64,000 nucleotides of DNA from Brachypodium distachyon (GCF_000005505.3 NC_016131.3:13351501-13415500); one strand, 5' to 3'. Shown: positions 1 to 12,771, counted from the first letter of the stretch. Made by a program: numbers and translations. The notes: generated by a model from the sequence alone, not told the origin.

Positions 1-2551
1 AGCAACTCCTTTTTTGATTGGCGGCGTGCGTGCGGAGAAGGCTAAAAAGAGTGGAGTAGCAGACAAGGGAAGAATGGAGCGATTAAATCATCTTGTCAAA
101 TTCGTTTGAGCCGACACATATTATTATATTATTATGAGTGGAGATCGCACATCATACAGTAGTACTCCATCATTTAACAGACAGAATAAGAAATGAAACG
201 AAGCCCTGTTTTCTGTGGCGCCCTGCCCTGGCTGGATATAAACAACACAGATCCCGGACATGCATGCTTTTTTTGTGCGGGAAAAATAAGAAGGAGAAAG
301 ATAAGCACCTTCAGGAGGAGGAAGCAGAAGCGGAAGCGGAAGGAGGCATCTGAGCAAGTGAGGGTTTGGAGGATTTGAGCAACTGAGGGTTTGGAGGATT
401 GGGGAGGAGGCGGAGGAGCTAGATATTGGGGAAGGAGATGCTGACGTGGACGAAATGAAGGTGGGGAACGGCCCTTGTGGGTCCCGAAAAGAGATCCCCT
501 GTAAATCAAAAGCCGCGCGCTCCCAAACCCAAATCATTTGGATCTCCTCCTAAATCAAATCAAAAGCCGCCCGCGGAGTAAATCAAAAGGAAGCCACCCA
601 CGCCCACACGTGGATTTTGTAGGTCCCGTCTATCGGTCCCTGTTTTGTTTACTTGACCCACCGCACATCGACACGTCTCAATTTTAGTTTTAGTCCATGC
701 CGCCGCCCATTGTTAAATCTCCTTTGCTTTATGTTTTACAAGCCCCGGCTTGCATCCCCGAGCTTGTACCTCAATTGTTGTATCCTGCGCGATGCGAGGA
801 CGTCCAACACACGCCCTTATGTTTTTCGCTCATCGCGCCTCTTACCCCTCCTATGTCCCTGTTCTTCGCAGGCTATCTTTCCTCGTGTTCATCCATCGTG
901 GTTGGTGGTCGTGTTTATCTGACTAGAGGCACTTCCATTCTTCCTTCACCGACATCCATGGCTTCATCTTCTCCCACTTACTTAATTCGATGATTGTTTT
1001 CATTTTCAACCGGTGTTTAAGGGCATCCGACAAACTCTCCCCATTTGTGCATTTGGGGGTCCATAGATAAAAATGCAACCCAATGAGCACTCTCATCTTC
1101 TATATCTAAGTAGAAGAATCACACTATTTGATTTCTCACACCATGAAACATGTCACATCTTCACATCATTAATTTGTTCACACCTATTTAGTGAGAAATT
1201 CATATTTTTTGCATATGCATGCATGTTACTTTTCATTAAGCTATCCCCACCAAGTGAGGAATCTACCATATAATTTATTTTATGTTTACAATTTTGGTTA
1301 ATCTTTCGTTGTTGATATTCAGCTTCACTCACATATGTTCCGCAACAACGTTTGGGGTATTATCTAGTTTGTTAAAAAGGTGTCTCCATTTATGCAAAAA
1401 TTGTCCGTCTAGCCCGCATGTCAAAGACCGATGAAAAGAACATGATATTTCTTTCGTCCTCATTTGTCCAAACAACCTTCAAATAGACAAATGGGAATGA
1501 CAGATGTGAACTCAATGGCCTGGCACCTTTGCTTCAGGCAACCTCCAAGGTGCTTATGTCAGTTGGTGGACCTAGTCATCGGTAGAGAAAGTCCTCGAAC
1601 CCACGTGCCATGACCCCAACCAAACGGCACTTTGGAATGTCCTCTCCTGCGAAAATGTGCCACACGTCTTTCCTCGGCGGGCATGATGTGCTATTTGCAT
1701 TTCACATTTTTATTTTTATTCGGCTTCCTCTATACTGTAGCATCTATCTAGCTTGGATACATTACATAATACCATGGCCTTCATTTCAAACAAAATTCCT
1801 TAATTTTTCATACAGAAAAAATCCAAAGAGGTCATGCGAACAAAGTAATGATGGTCATATATAGTGGGATTATATCTAAAACTGTTTGTAATCTGGATGC
1901 ATGCACGTGACAAAGCGGAATCAGTTGAAAATGACAAGTTGTTTCTTTATGGCCCAACCAGAGCCACTAGATTGTGCGTGTTCCTGGATCACAAGCCTGC
2001 AAGCTAAGGCCGACACATCATCCACCCGAATCTGTTCTCTTTCCCTTTAGTGCCATATCATCGCTTCATCTGCATAAGCAACATTTTCGACTGATCCATC
2101 GTGCTTGTTTTATTATCAGAGACATTCTATCTGTCGATCTGTGTGCATCGCTGCAACCAATTTACCTTTATTACAGGGACTCAACCTGCAGAATTTCCCT
2201 ACATTTAATTTCGGACCAAACATATTGCTGGTAATTTTGTTGTCAAATTAGCACCTCAGCACTTATTTTCTTTTCCTCCCCGAGGGAGGGAGCTAGTAGC
2301 TGGTAAGAGAAGAATAATTCTTTCATATATACCTTCTCTATTATTGTTGCCCACATATTATATATTCTTCCTCGTCACAGACAAAGATACACATGCCTAA
2401 AGAGCCAACCACAGTTGAGATAGATCTATACTCCGAGATGTGATGCATACCACTGCTCTCTCTGCATCTTCTCTTCTATTATAGCAGCTAATACGACACA
2501 CTTTACCACACACTTTCTGCATGCCAGCCAGAGCCAGAGCCAGACCTACTT
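1..2551. other. Intergenic, no gene recognised
   Basis: I see no supportable gene here. Open frames are short and show no recognisable family or splice structure. A roughly 25-bp unit containing GAGGGTTTGGAGGATT is repeated in tandem at about 350-400. The stretch 1020-1500 (starting near GGGCATCCGACAAACTCTCC) looks like degenerate repeat DNA, but I could not define its ends. Confidence 0.5.
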
Positions 2552-2726
2552 ATTCCGTCCAATATAAGATGTCTTGAATCTTCAAAATTTAGATGTATCT
2601 AGACATGACTTAGTGTATAGATGCCTTCAAATTTGGTCAAAGTTAAGACATCCTTTGCTGGATTTATGTTATAAACGCATTCAAATTTGGTCAAAGTTGA
2701 GACATCTTTTGTTGGACAGAAAGAAT
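2552..2726. mobile_element. Stowaway-like MITE, degenerate
   Basis: The left end TTCCGTCCAATATAAGATGTCT is mirrored by the inverted right end, where AAAGATGTCT and GGACAGAAAGAAT appear in complement. The interior carries the phrase TTCAAATTTGGTCAAAGTT twice. This is the pattern of Stowaway/Mariner-type miniature elements in grasses, with a TA next to the left end. No coding capacity. Confidence 0.5.
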
Positions 2727-4563
2727 GTCTAACTTTAGCACAAATCTAGGTTTTAAGAAATAAAGCCAAAGCAGTCACACTAAATCGCCATGGTCTACTG
2801 CTTGCATCACTAAGTACTTCCATCAGTTGCCGCATAAAAATGCTCTGAAATTGAAAGCCATGTGATTACATAAGAAAGAAAAAAAAACTGATATAAAGTG
2901 GGCATACGCAGAGCTCAGCAACATGATCCATGTGATTACATTAAGATAAGACCAGCTGAATGGAGTGGAATTTGGTGAAGAAGGTTTGATGGAAGAAGAG
3001 AAGAGAAGACTCGTGGCCAGTTGAATGCCAGTTGGGTTCATTATATTCTGCCGGCATCATCTTGTCTTTGCTTTCACTTATCCTTTGCTGGGTGTGGCTG
3101 AGAGCTAGAGAGCTGGAGCTGTGCCTTTTTACTTTGCATCTTTCTTTTGCTTTCCCCTTGTGTGGTTTCTGCTGAATCCTTTTCCTCCTCGGATGATTCT
3201 TCTTCATGCCTTTTCCTCAGCTTGGTTCATGTGCCACCAGACATCCTGAGGACAATGTTTTCTCATCCAGTTTTCTCAATTTTATTTTCACAATAATAAA
3301 GCAGCAAGCACACACGCCTTATTCATCCTCTGTTTTCTTCTTTCCTTTGAAGAAGAGAAGAGGGGTCTGACATTTCTGAACTTTTTCTTCTGGATCTCTA
3401 CTGTTTCTTAAAAACCTTACTTTCCTGATTTTATTCGCTTAAGTTGACGACGTACAAAGGGCTTTGGCGGGGCGGCGTTGGAAAAAGAGCAATAATACAA
3501 AGTAGCGAGGTCTTTTATCTGACAGCAAACGAGCTGCGGAAGAAAATATGCCATCTCTCTCTCTCTCCCCATTAACAAGAGGTTGCCAAAATTTGTTGTC
3601 CGGGCAAGATCATCAAAATCCACAGTAATGCCAGTCACATTACAAACCTGGACTTAAATTCTTGAGTAAATATCATAAAACACCAACCATTATGACCCCG
3701 TTAGATTTTCACTCTGAGCGCGTGGGGGATCTGGAAGGAGAGAAACTCTTCAATTTTTGAGGGCACCACCCCCACCAAAAACTCCTGGCTGCAAAGATTG
3801 AAAGCTGACTTAGAGCTTCTTCAGTACAGATTAGTAAAGGACTCACAAAAAAAAACTCAACTTAAGTGCATTTTAGCTTCCTTGTAATTTTTCTTTTATG
3901 AGGTACTTTGAGCCCTCTTTTCTCCCTCCGGAGCTGTACATATGTAACTATAACTCTGCTTTACTTTTAATACAAATGTAGTAGGAGCCTCTCCTGCTGT
4001 TTTTCCGGTTAAAAAAAAGATATGACCCCATTCATCACTTTAGCACATCTTTTGGGTTTTGTTTAACTACTGTATGGGCCACTTGTGAAATATCAGGTTT
4101 AATCGCTCTTACTAACATTTGTGATTGGGGCCATGAGTAAGTGTTGCCGGAAAAGCATCAAAAATATGGCAAGCATGAAGATTGCCGCCCCTCAAATATT
4201 AGTCAAGATGAGTTGAAATTTTAATTGTACAATAAGTAGAACATCATTTGAAATTATCTGGAACTTCATAATTTAAGGCTAAAATTTGAATATATTGACG
4301 CTTTGCTTGTCCAAGCAACATTGACATATGGACCCAAACAGTAAAAAAATGCGGTTATTTGCGAGCAAGCTGATTTTTGGGCTATTAGATACAACTATAA
4401 ATAGAGTCAAGGTTATGTGTTTTCTTACAAAAGTTGTGGCAGGGTAAAGTTAGAATTGTTGTTGTTGTAGTTGTTCCGAGAAAATTATACTGTTTTTTTT
4501 TCTGCATAAGAGAATAATGGTGGACTCGCTTAATTTTGTGGGCCATTGAGTGTGGTGACAGTT
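2727..4563. other. Intergenic, no gene recognised
   Basis: AT-rich DNA with no recognisable gene. A short CT run lies at about 3549-3567. Small open frames on the minus strand (2823-3207 and 3417-3638) show no family signature. The right end is the pre-insertion target of the LINE described next. Confidence 0.5.
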
Positions 4564-4597
4564 AAGTGGACTCGACTTCTTTTTTTAGGAAACAAAG

Positions 4598-5980
4598 TGA
4601 AAGATCGGTATGGTCGACTAGAGGAGGGGGGGTGAATAGGCGATTAACAATTTTACTTTTTCTTTTCACTTTTAAGGATACAAGCATCAATACATGGGTT
4701 CACTAAAACGTCTAAATGATGAACACCCTAGTATGATGCAATAGCCGAAGCACGAGCACAAGCAATAGATAATCAATTGAAACTTGCTTGATAGCCGAAG
4801 CACAAGATAAACAATTAAGCTTTGCAAGTAAGTAAAGGGGCAAGAATGATACCACACGGGGAGACGAAGATTTCACCGGAGTTCCACCTATTGGGGTCGG
4901 TGTACGTCTCCGTTTGGAGGAGTAATCTACCACAAAGGTAGAGGCGCCACAAAGACTCACTCTATTCTTCAACTCACCACACCACAAAGGTGGGATGAAC
5001 TCTCACAACACCATAAAGGTGAGGTGAGTTCCACTAAGTGGCTTCCTTGAGAGCGAATGCCAACCCTTACAAACTTGACCAAGGCTCTCTCCACAACTTA
5101 ATTGGAAGCTCCCAATCCGAGGAGAAGGGCACGTCTCCACAACTTAATTGGAGGCTCCTTCCCGAATCCACAAGCACCACCTCACAAGATTAGTGGCCTT
5201 GAGGAGACACCTTCCGGCTAGGGATCCCAAAATCTCAAGAGTAACAAAATCCACAAAGGAAACAAGGGAAATCAACTTTTTGCTTTGGTGAAACCCTAGA
5301 TCTAGATCTCCTCCTCCAATCCTCAAAGAATCAACAAGGGGGAGCTCTATGGAGGGAGATATAGCACTTTGAAGCTTTAGAAATGGTGTGGAGAGAGTTG
5401 GGCTTCGGATAAGTTCATCCCGAGGTAGGGGATGACTACTTATGGGGGTCCCAAAATCTAACCGTTATGCACTAAGTCTGTCAGGGGAGGAAGTTCCGGT
5501 CATACACCAAAAGTTCCGGTACCCCTCGGAACTTCCGCCCTTGTTCTGGTCCAACCTCCGTCAAACACAAATGAATTCCAGTAGCATCAGGGAGGTAGGC
5601 CGGACGTTGGGTGGAAGTTCCGCCCTACCGGAGGTAGGCCGGAAGTTCTGGGCCTGGAACAGAGCTGGCAACACAGTTAGACTTTGGGTGGCTCTCTCTC
5701 GCACGGGTAGGCTTTATGTGGGTGCAAATATGGTAATTTGTGTACGTGAAGTTGATTCACCCATTACCTTCCCATGTGGACTCCCTCTTAATAGTACGGA
5801 GTTCCTACGACTCAATATAAATAAAAAGCCGCTAAACACCGCTACGCTTCTTTCCTTTTTGAGGGCAACGGACCGTCTTGTGCCATATGATCTCAAATCT
5901 GGAACACTCGAGCACACGGTTAGTCCACGAGTCATGTTGTCATTAACACCAAAACACTTAGGGATCGAAATGCCCTTTCA
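4598..5980 (-). mobile_element. Solo LTR (copia-like), minus orientation
   Basis: This 1383-bp unit begins TGAAAG and ends CTTTCA, the inverted TG...CA termini of an LTR. It is flanked by CAAAG (4593-4597) and CACAG (5981-5985), a 5-bp target duplication with one mismatch. Read on the minus strand, the 3' end contains the CGCCTATTCACCCCCCCTC motif typical of many grass copia LTRs. A TATA-like segment (around 5814-5826) lies upstream of the putative transcript start. Several GGAAGTTCCGG-type repeats occur at 5485-5650. No internal gag-pol domain or second LTR is present, so it is best read as a solo LTR produced by LTR-LTR recombination. Confidence 0.75.
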
Positions 5981-6083
5981 CACAGTACAAACGCAGATGC
6001 TCACAACACATGCATGCCCACTCACCCCTATGAACGCACGCATCCACACACACAACCTCCGAAATACTGGGTTGGCCGATCAT

Positions 6084-7434
6084 TGTGAAATCATATGTGA
6101 TGTGTAACATTGGCAAGTGTTTTAGATGAAACATTGATGTGGATACTTTGGATAATATGGATAAGTGATGACATGTATCTTGTTTGGACTTAGTGCTTTG
6201 CTAGTGGTGTGCTGATCCATTAGTTTTTTATGTGAAAACATGGCGTGAGTTGTGTGAAACTTACCCTAAGTCAAGTCGTGGACTTGTGCTCATACTGGTT
6301 ATTTGTGTGTTCGCTTTCAGGTGTTGCCGGAGCTAGAAGAACGTGGTCGATGACGGGATCGAGAGACGAAGCTTGGGAGAAGCTGAGGTCGAGGATCAAG
6401 GTCATGCGGGACGTTCGTGCGAAGGAACAATGGAAGTGAAGGTTACGATGATCCGGGAGGGCACCGGTTTGTCGTATGTTGTTTATACCGGAGATGTACG
6501 GTATTGGAGATATTCGATACGTGATGGTCGAGTTTTGAAGACATCACAAGAAGAGTTGATGGCATGAAGTGACATCGAGGTGAAGATATGTAGGTCCAGC
6601 CGTGGCTGGATGAGAGCTGTTTAAAGATTAAACAGTAGCGTCATCAAGATGGCGTCGGATGGAAAAGTGGTCCACATGAAAGTTGTGAGTGTCGTCAAGA
6701 CGAACAACTTTGCTTTTGGAGTCATCTCAATCCGAGATCGTATGCGGACCCCACGGGCAAAATACTGACCGGGACAGAGGAGTCCGTGTTGGATTCGGAT
6801 TCGGTTTAGGGTTACGAATTTTCCCTTATAAATAGAGGGCATCCTAGCTAGGGTTTTAGTAAGGACGTGAGGGAACTCAAAGCTTCGGATCTAGATCAAT
6901 TCTTGAAGATTTCTTGGATGCATGGTTGCATCTTTTGTAATCGATCGACATCGTTGCAATAAAGAGATTCATTGGCGGTGTCATCTCTGTTTTTCTCGGA
7001 TCTTCGTGAAATCTTCGTGCTAGATCTTTCTAATACTTTGGTGCAGGTTCATCACAAGTTCATAATACTTTGCTGCAGGTTTATCACGAGATCAAGAGAA
7101 GATTGCAATTAATTCATCTTTCTTGTTATTCCTCGAAATTAGTTTTAGATTAATCCTCGTAACTTTCTGTCAGCTGTTACTATTTTAATCATATCTTTTT
7201 ATTGGTAAGTCCGATTGAGCTGATTCTTGTTGCGTTGGTTATATAATTTTAATACCTTTCTTTTCCATACTCATACGTATTTTTTGGTTCATCCAATCAA
7301 AAGTTACGGCTGTTTTACTATCACGGACAGAAAGGTGATTTAGGGTTTGAACTTTCGGGAAAAGTTTTAATTTGCTTCCGCGCAATCATTCACCCCCCCT
7401 CTGATTGCCTATCTCGATCTCACAATCATCTTGA
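6084..7434 (+). mobile_element. Solo LTR (copia-like), plus orientation
   Basis: This 1351-bp unit starts TGTGAAATC and ends GATCTCACA, so the termini are inverted (TGTGA/TCACA). It is flanked on both sides by the perfect 5-bp duplication ATCAT (6079-6083 and 7435-7439). It contains a TATA box in CCCTTATAAATAGAGGGC (about 6823-6841), a CAATAAAG polyadenylation-like signal (about 6956) and the CATTCACCCCCCCTCTGATT motif near its 3' end. All fit an LTR promoter, R region and terminus. There is no internal domain. Removing it restores the LINE sequence across the site. Confidence 0.85.
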
Positions 7435-7932
7435 ACTTGACGAAGTCAACACAGGCGTCTCGTAGTTGACGGGTACGTCGTACGCACACTACCCCCATGA
7501 GCACCTCCGAAAGACTGGACTGGCCGATCATTTTGAACTTGACAAAGTCACCACAGGCGCCTCGTAGTTGACAGGTACGTCACTCCCACAGAAAGCACAA
7601 CACCGGTTAAACCCTGGAATAAATCCAGGAAATGCGTCACAAACACGCACGCACAGTCACCCTATGAACGCACACACGCACACCCTATCCTTATGAGCAC
7701 CTACGAAAGGCTGGGCCGGCCGATCATCTTGAGCTTGACGCCACATGTGCCTCGTAGTTGACGGATACGTCACTCCCACTGAAGCACAACACCGGTTAAA
7801 CCTTAGAATAAATCCAGAAAATGCGAGCACCCATGCCAAATCTGGGACTTGAAACTGGGTGGGCTGATTTCACCACAAGGAACCAACCACCTGACCTAGC
7901 TAGGATCAGTTCGCAAGTGGACTCGACTTCTT

Positions 7933-8319
7933 TGGACTACAGGGATTAGAAAACTTAGGAACATGAAAAACATAGGATTGGTATGCCATGTACATTGAAT
8001 TTCTATAGGATTTGAAAACACAATTTTTTTAGAAGTGGGCAGTGATGTCTTTGGACGGTGCGGAAGAAATGAACATATGGATTTTATAGGAACCAGAGAG
8101 ATGTAGATATAGGACATTGACTTCTCAAAGAAAAAAAAAGAGTGTTGAGCTCATGTTAGATTTCTATAGAATTTAGGCCAAAGGAACGAATTTCATAAGA
8201 TTTTGCCAACTCCATTCCGATGATCGAAATGATTCTTTTAGGATAAATGGTAAGGACATAATCCTTCAAAATTCTTTTAAAAAGGAGTTCCTTATGTGCC
8301 ACTAATGTGGCGAGGGTTA
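7933..8319. other. Intergenic, old repeat remnant
   Basis: AT-rich DNA with phrases such as GGATTTGAAAACA, GGAATTT and AAAATTCTTTTAAAAAGGA, typical of old non-coding transposon remnants. No gene seen. It ends with the TTA that forms the left target duplication of the next element. Confidence 0.4.
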
Positions 8320-9096
8320 GAGCATCTTCAGCCGTGACCCTTAAAACATGGCTCCTATTTATTGTTTAGGAACTTCTCCTTAAAAAATTTAGCCCCTATT
8401 TCAACTCAATCTTCAGCAGTAGCCCCTAAATATCAGCCCCTATTTTGTTTTGTTATTACACTGACTAGTGGGACCCACATGTCAGTTGGCCATTTCTGTT
8501 TTTTTCTCCTCTCATCTTCTTCCTTCGGTCTCCCCATTTTCCCCACAACTCTCAGAGGAGATGGGGCGCTGTCGGCGGGGGGAGGCGGAGGAGGAAGAGG
8601 CGCATGTGCGCCGTCGAGGCCATCGTTTCTGCCCGCCGAGGACATAGCGCGTCGCCGTGACGTCGCTGTAGCGGGGCCGTGCGGCGACTAGGGATGGCAC
8701 GGCGGGGCGCGGGGCGAGGCGGTGGCTAAGGCGAGGCCAGCCGGGCGGCGCAGGGCGGCAAGGACGAGGCCAGAGGGGCGGCAAGGGCGGGGCCAGCGAC
8801 CGATAGGGGCGGCGTGGCGGCCGTCGGGAGGCCAGCGACGGCGAGGGTCAGGGGCAGCAGCGAGCGGGTGTCGGGGGCAGCGGAGCGCGGTGGCGGGCTG
8901 GCCGGAGGAGGCGCGGGTCGGCGACGAGGTCCGCGGTCGGAGGCGGCGGCCGAAGACGGAGAGAGCTGGCCAGAGGCGGACGTCGCATGGGAGAGGAGGG
9001 AACAGGGGCCTCCCTGGGAACGAGGGCTTGGGGTGTAGATCCAGGGGCCTTTCTATTTTAGGAACTTTAGCAGGGGCCCTGCTGCTGAAAATGCTC
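8320..9096. mobile_element. PIF/Harbinger-type non-autonomous element with GC-rich interior
   Basis: The element begins GAGCATCTTCAGC and ends GCTGAAAATGCTC, imperfect inverted repeats of 13 bp. It is flanked on both sides by TTA (8317-8319 and 9097-9099), the 3-bp target duplication typical of PIF/Harbinger elements. The 777-bp body has AT-rich edges and a strongly GC-rich core at about 8555-9020, unlike ordinary short Tourist MITEs. The core is open over long distances on both strands only because stop codons are rare in GC-rich DNA. No transposase or known domain is seen. It may carry captured host DNA. Confidence 0.7.
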
Positions 9097-9099
9097 TTA

Positions 9100-9406
9100 T
9101 GGCCGATCTTCTGAAACCTTTACTTTTAAAACCCCTAAACTATAGTGAAATTTTGGGCCTAGTCTAATGATACAAGAACAAAATTTCATCTTATAATAAT
9201 CGTTGGAGCCCAGCCCAATCTGGAAGGAGGCTTGCGGCCCATCCAATTAGGGCGCAGTAGCATCATCACGATCAACGTAAGCCCCAAGACAAAAATGAAA
9301 AATCAATCCCCATTCCATGGCTCTCTTCTTCTTCTTCTTCTTCTTCCTCCTCCTCTCGTCGTCCTCACCAGTCCACCTCCACTAGCACACAACCTCCGCC
9401 GGCCAT
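9100..9406 (+). promoter_or_regulatory. Upstream region of the DUF155 gene
   Basis: About 300 bp between the Harbinger element and the DUF155 start codon. It contains CTT/CCT microsatellite-like pyrimidine tracts at about 9321-9360, common in grass 5' leaders. I see no clear TATA box. The tight spacing means the transposon sits within the likely promoter. Confidence 0.35.
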
Positions 9407-12400
9407 ATGGAGCTCTCCAGGATGCGTACCTTGGAGAGGCGCATCCTCCGGCCTCTCCTCCTCCTCCCCGCGCGCTCCAGGACCTTCCAAACCCTCGCCC
9501 GCTCCCCTCCTCCCCGCATCCCCTCTCTCCTCCTCCTACTCCGCACGCGCCACCTCCCTCCTCCACGTAGCGCCTCTCTCCCGCTGCTCCGCTCCTTCGC
9601 CTCTGTCTCCCCGGGAAGGGACCTCCGCTGCAACGACGACGGCCTCCCGCCTGCGCCTCTCCCGCCGCCGCCGCCCGAGGAGCTTGCCTCCGACGACGAC
9701 GCCTACTACCAGGAGCAGCTGCTCGAGTACGCCCAGGAGGACCAGACCCGCCTCGTCCCCGTCAAGGCCTACTTCCCCTGCACCAGGTTTTAACTCACAA
9801 CACGCTCCATACTTACCGGGATTCGGGTCTCATCTCATGGGCCTTTCCTTTTACAGCATCAACCTCAAGAGCCTCCAGTCGCAGAATTCCTTCAATGTCA
9901 TCCCACCCACATCACGTGCCACCAACTATGTCGTCCTCAGATACTATGATGTCAAGGGAGACCCGGAGGTGAGCTGTATCCCCGTCCCACCTGCTTACAA
10001 TTTCTAACTTCATACACAATATGGACACCTAAATTAAAATGATCTATTAGTATATTTTTGGACTTGTGGATCTGCAAACTTGATTATCTGCTCACTGGAT
10101 ATTTCGGCTAGGTACATTTGTATTTCTCGGACTTGTGATGGCTGTCTTATTTATTCATTCATAAGATATGAGAGACGGCCTCATTATTTTCTCTTTTGGA
10201 ATCATGAAAAACTGTTGCAAGCTGATTGTAGCACCAGAGTTAGTTATTGTGTGATTGCACCATCCATACTGGTGATGTTTATCGTTCTTAAATTAAACGT
10301 GTTCATAAGGATCTAATAGAGACTTACCGAGTTACTGGGCTGTGCCACCTGCTATTTTTAGGGTTTTAAGACTGGTGTCATAGACGAGAGCCATTGCCAC
10401 TATATGGTGGTTTTCCAATATGGGTCCATTGTGCTGTTCAACGTTTCTGATCATGAAGCAGATGGATACCTAAAAATTGTTGAGAGGCATGCTTCAGGGT
10501 TACTTCCAGAGATGAGAAAAGATGGTAAACCCTGCTCACTTTTGGACAATAATGTGTTTCCTGAGTTGCCATAGTTCCTCAATCTTTGCCTGATTTGATT
10601 GTTACCGTTTTGTCCACATATGAATGCTACATTGATAATGAATAATGAGACTATCAAATCCTCGTTCCTGCGAAATGGTGACACAATCTTAAGAGGCCTG
10701 CATAGAAAGATATTCTAAAGTCTCTATAACCATGCCATTTCCTCTTAGTTGAAGCGGCTACTGGAGTTCTACAATCTTGTCCTGCTTTGTAAATAATCTC
10801 TCTGGCTTTTAATTTGGTTATTTGCAGTCCGTATAAAATGGTCCCACATTTTGTTGGATATTTTGTGACAATAAGAATAGCTGATTTATGAGGAGCTTTG
10901 TCCTTTGCTGTATTTCTCAAGAGCAAATAGCATATGCTGTAGGAGCTGCATGCTTAGCAACTAAATGAACCTAACTGCATGATATGTATGTATCCTTGTG
11001 AGTTGTAACTGCTGTTGTAGTAATCTGGTCCTTAGCATTTCGTAGGACTCAACCTTGAAATTTTCAACTGTAGATTATGCTGTCGTTGAGAAGCCTACCT
11101 TGGAGACGTGGATGGAGGGGGGACTTGACTTTATTATACTTAAGGACCTGAGTATCGATGGTATTCGTACAATTGGAAGTGTCCTTGGTCAGAGTATTGC
11201 TCTTGACTATTATATCCGACAAGTACGTCCTAGTTAGTTTTATTATACATATGGTTATGGAACTTGGAAATATCTATTTAACTATCCTCATTGATAGGTG
11301 GATGGAATGGTAGCTGAGTTCACGGATATAAATCGTGGAATGGAAAAAACTGGTACCTTCACTATGGAGAGGAAAAAGCTTTTCCAGTTGGTAGGAAAGG
11401 CTAACTCTAACTTGGCAGATGTCATTCTTAAGCTTGGACTTTTTGAGAGGTAATAATAGCTTCATACTGAGAGCTAAGCATGCAAATTTCATGTATTTCA
11501 AAGTGTGTGGTTTTCATTCCAGAACGTGCATTAGTATGTAACTATTGGACTTATCTTTTATGTAGTTTCCAAGTTCTGGGATATAATCAAACTAGATAGT
11601 AATTTTTGTTGTTCCGTTCCCCATATTAAATGCAATGGTTTTCTTTCATGGTATTTATTATTGCATGTGTTTTCACCACCTTGTATTCCTTGTCCTGTCA
11701 GACAATTGGTTGTTTCATCCACTAGTCAATCTTGTACAGTTGCTGTCGTAAATCTTATGCTTAATTTGATCATATCTGAGATAAGCTTTTGCTTTGTTTC
11801 CAATTTATTAGTTGTGCGTAATGCTGACGGTGTGTCAAAAGCTGATGCAATACGATTGATCTTGTGTTGTTGCATACTCATTGTCTAAACTGAATGTCAT
11901 GTTGCAGTCCAAGTGTTACATGAATGTCTGGCAATACTTTTTTTTTGGTAATTAAAAGTTCCTTGGCGGAATGTCTAAACCCTTGAGTTATTATTTTTTT
12001 GGCATTCTGCATTTCAATTCTTTAAGTTATGCAGGCAAAGTCACACATCCTGGTAATTAAGATATTTTGAATGCCCGTTAGTCTTATTTCTTTGCGAGCA
12101 CAGGCGTGCCGAAAGCATACCTCTTCTTGCTTTTTATGCATGTGTGTTCAATGTGAAAAGCTAAAGGGGTTTCGCGTTGTAAGTATGAACTTGCAGGGCT
12201 TATGTCTTTCCTCTTCTTGCTTTTAGTGCATGTGTGTTTGATGTGAAAAGCTAAAGGGGTTTTGCGTTGTAAGTATGAACTTGCAGGTCTTATGTCTTTG
12301 TCATCCTTGTGTCCATGATTCAGAAAAAAAATCTTCCTGTGTTGTCAAAATGAACCCTATGCTTATACACATGTGCAAGCATGCTTATAAGTTTGTGTAT

Positions 12401-12771
12401 TCCAGGTCAGACATAGCTTGGAAGAATGCAAACTATGCTCAGATTTGGGAATTCCTTCGAGACGAATACGAGTTAACTCAAAGATTTGGAAATCTTGATT
12501 TTAAGTTGAAGTTTGTTGAGGTAAGGAGTCATGCTGTGATGTAGAACATCTGGTGGTTTACATGCTTGTATGCACAACACAGGGTTGAGTGGGTTTTTTT
12601 TTTTCTTCCATTGAACATTTCTGATAGTTGTAAATTTTGCAGCACAACATCCGGTTTCTCCAGGAGATCCTTCAGAACAGGAAGTCAGATTTTCTGGAAT
12701 GGTTGATCATCATCTTGATTAGTGTGGAGATCTTGATATCTGTTTATAACATTGTTCATGAGCAAATGTAG
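9407..12771 (+). CDS. DUF155 / RMD1-family mitochondrial or plastid membrane protein
   Basis: Seven coding exons: 9407-9786, 9857-9968, 10362-10524, 11074-11222, 11298-11449, 12406-12520, 12643-12771. They give 399 residues with all joins at GT/AG and in frame. The N-terminus (about 1-60) is Arg/Leu/Ser/Pro-rich and looks like an organelle targeting peptide. The middle and C-terminal half is a DUF155 (RMND1/Sif2) domain with the phrases YYDVKGDPEG, VVFQYGSIVLFN and GQSIALDYY. A hydrophobic segment at about 377-394 (LIIILISVEILISVYNIV) is a probable membrane anchor just before the HEQM end. Plant relatives include the RETARDED ROOT GROWTH-like proteins. RMND1-type proteins are inner-mitochondrial-membrane proteins supporting organelle translation, but the exact plant role is not deducible here. 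The first ATG is used; a second in-frame Met lies five codons later. Confidence 0.9.

Larger units (their letters stand above)
4564..7932 (-). mobile_element. LINE 3' fragment with 18-bp TSD, host of two nested solo LTRs
   Basis: The 18-bp sequence AAGTGGACTCGACTTCTT occurs exactly at 4564-4581 and again at 7915-7932, consistent with the target-site duplication of a non-LTR element. Right after the left copy comes a T run, the reverse of a poly(A) tail, so the element points to the minus strand. Its body is in three pieces: 4582-4597, 5981-6083 and 7435-7914. The middle and right pieces share the phrases TATGAACGCAC, GGCCGATCAT and CTTGA.CTTGACG.AGTC with partial internal repeats. About 600 bp of the 3' region survives and no reverse transcriptase domain remains. 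Two LTRs interrupt it. The family name is not certain; similar tails are common in Triticeae. Confidence 0.7.

Noticed and set aside
5442..6107. A 221-codon plus-strand open frame
   Set aside because: It runs from the solo LTR at 4598-5980 into the LINE tail, has no domain and is explained by the transposon sequence.
8512..9114. Long overlapping open frames rich in Arg, Gly and Ala on both strands
   Set aside because: They lie in the GC-rich core of the Harbinger-type element; the lack of stops follows from base composition.
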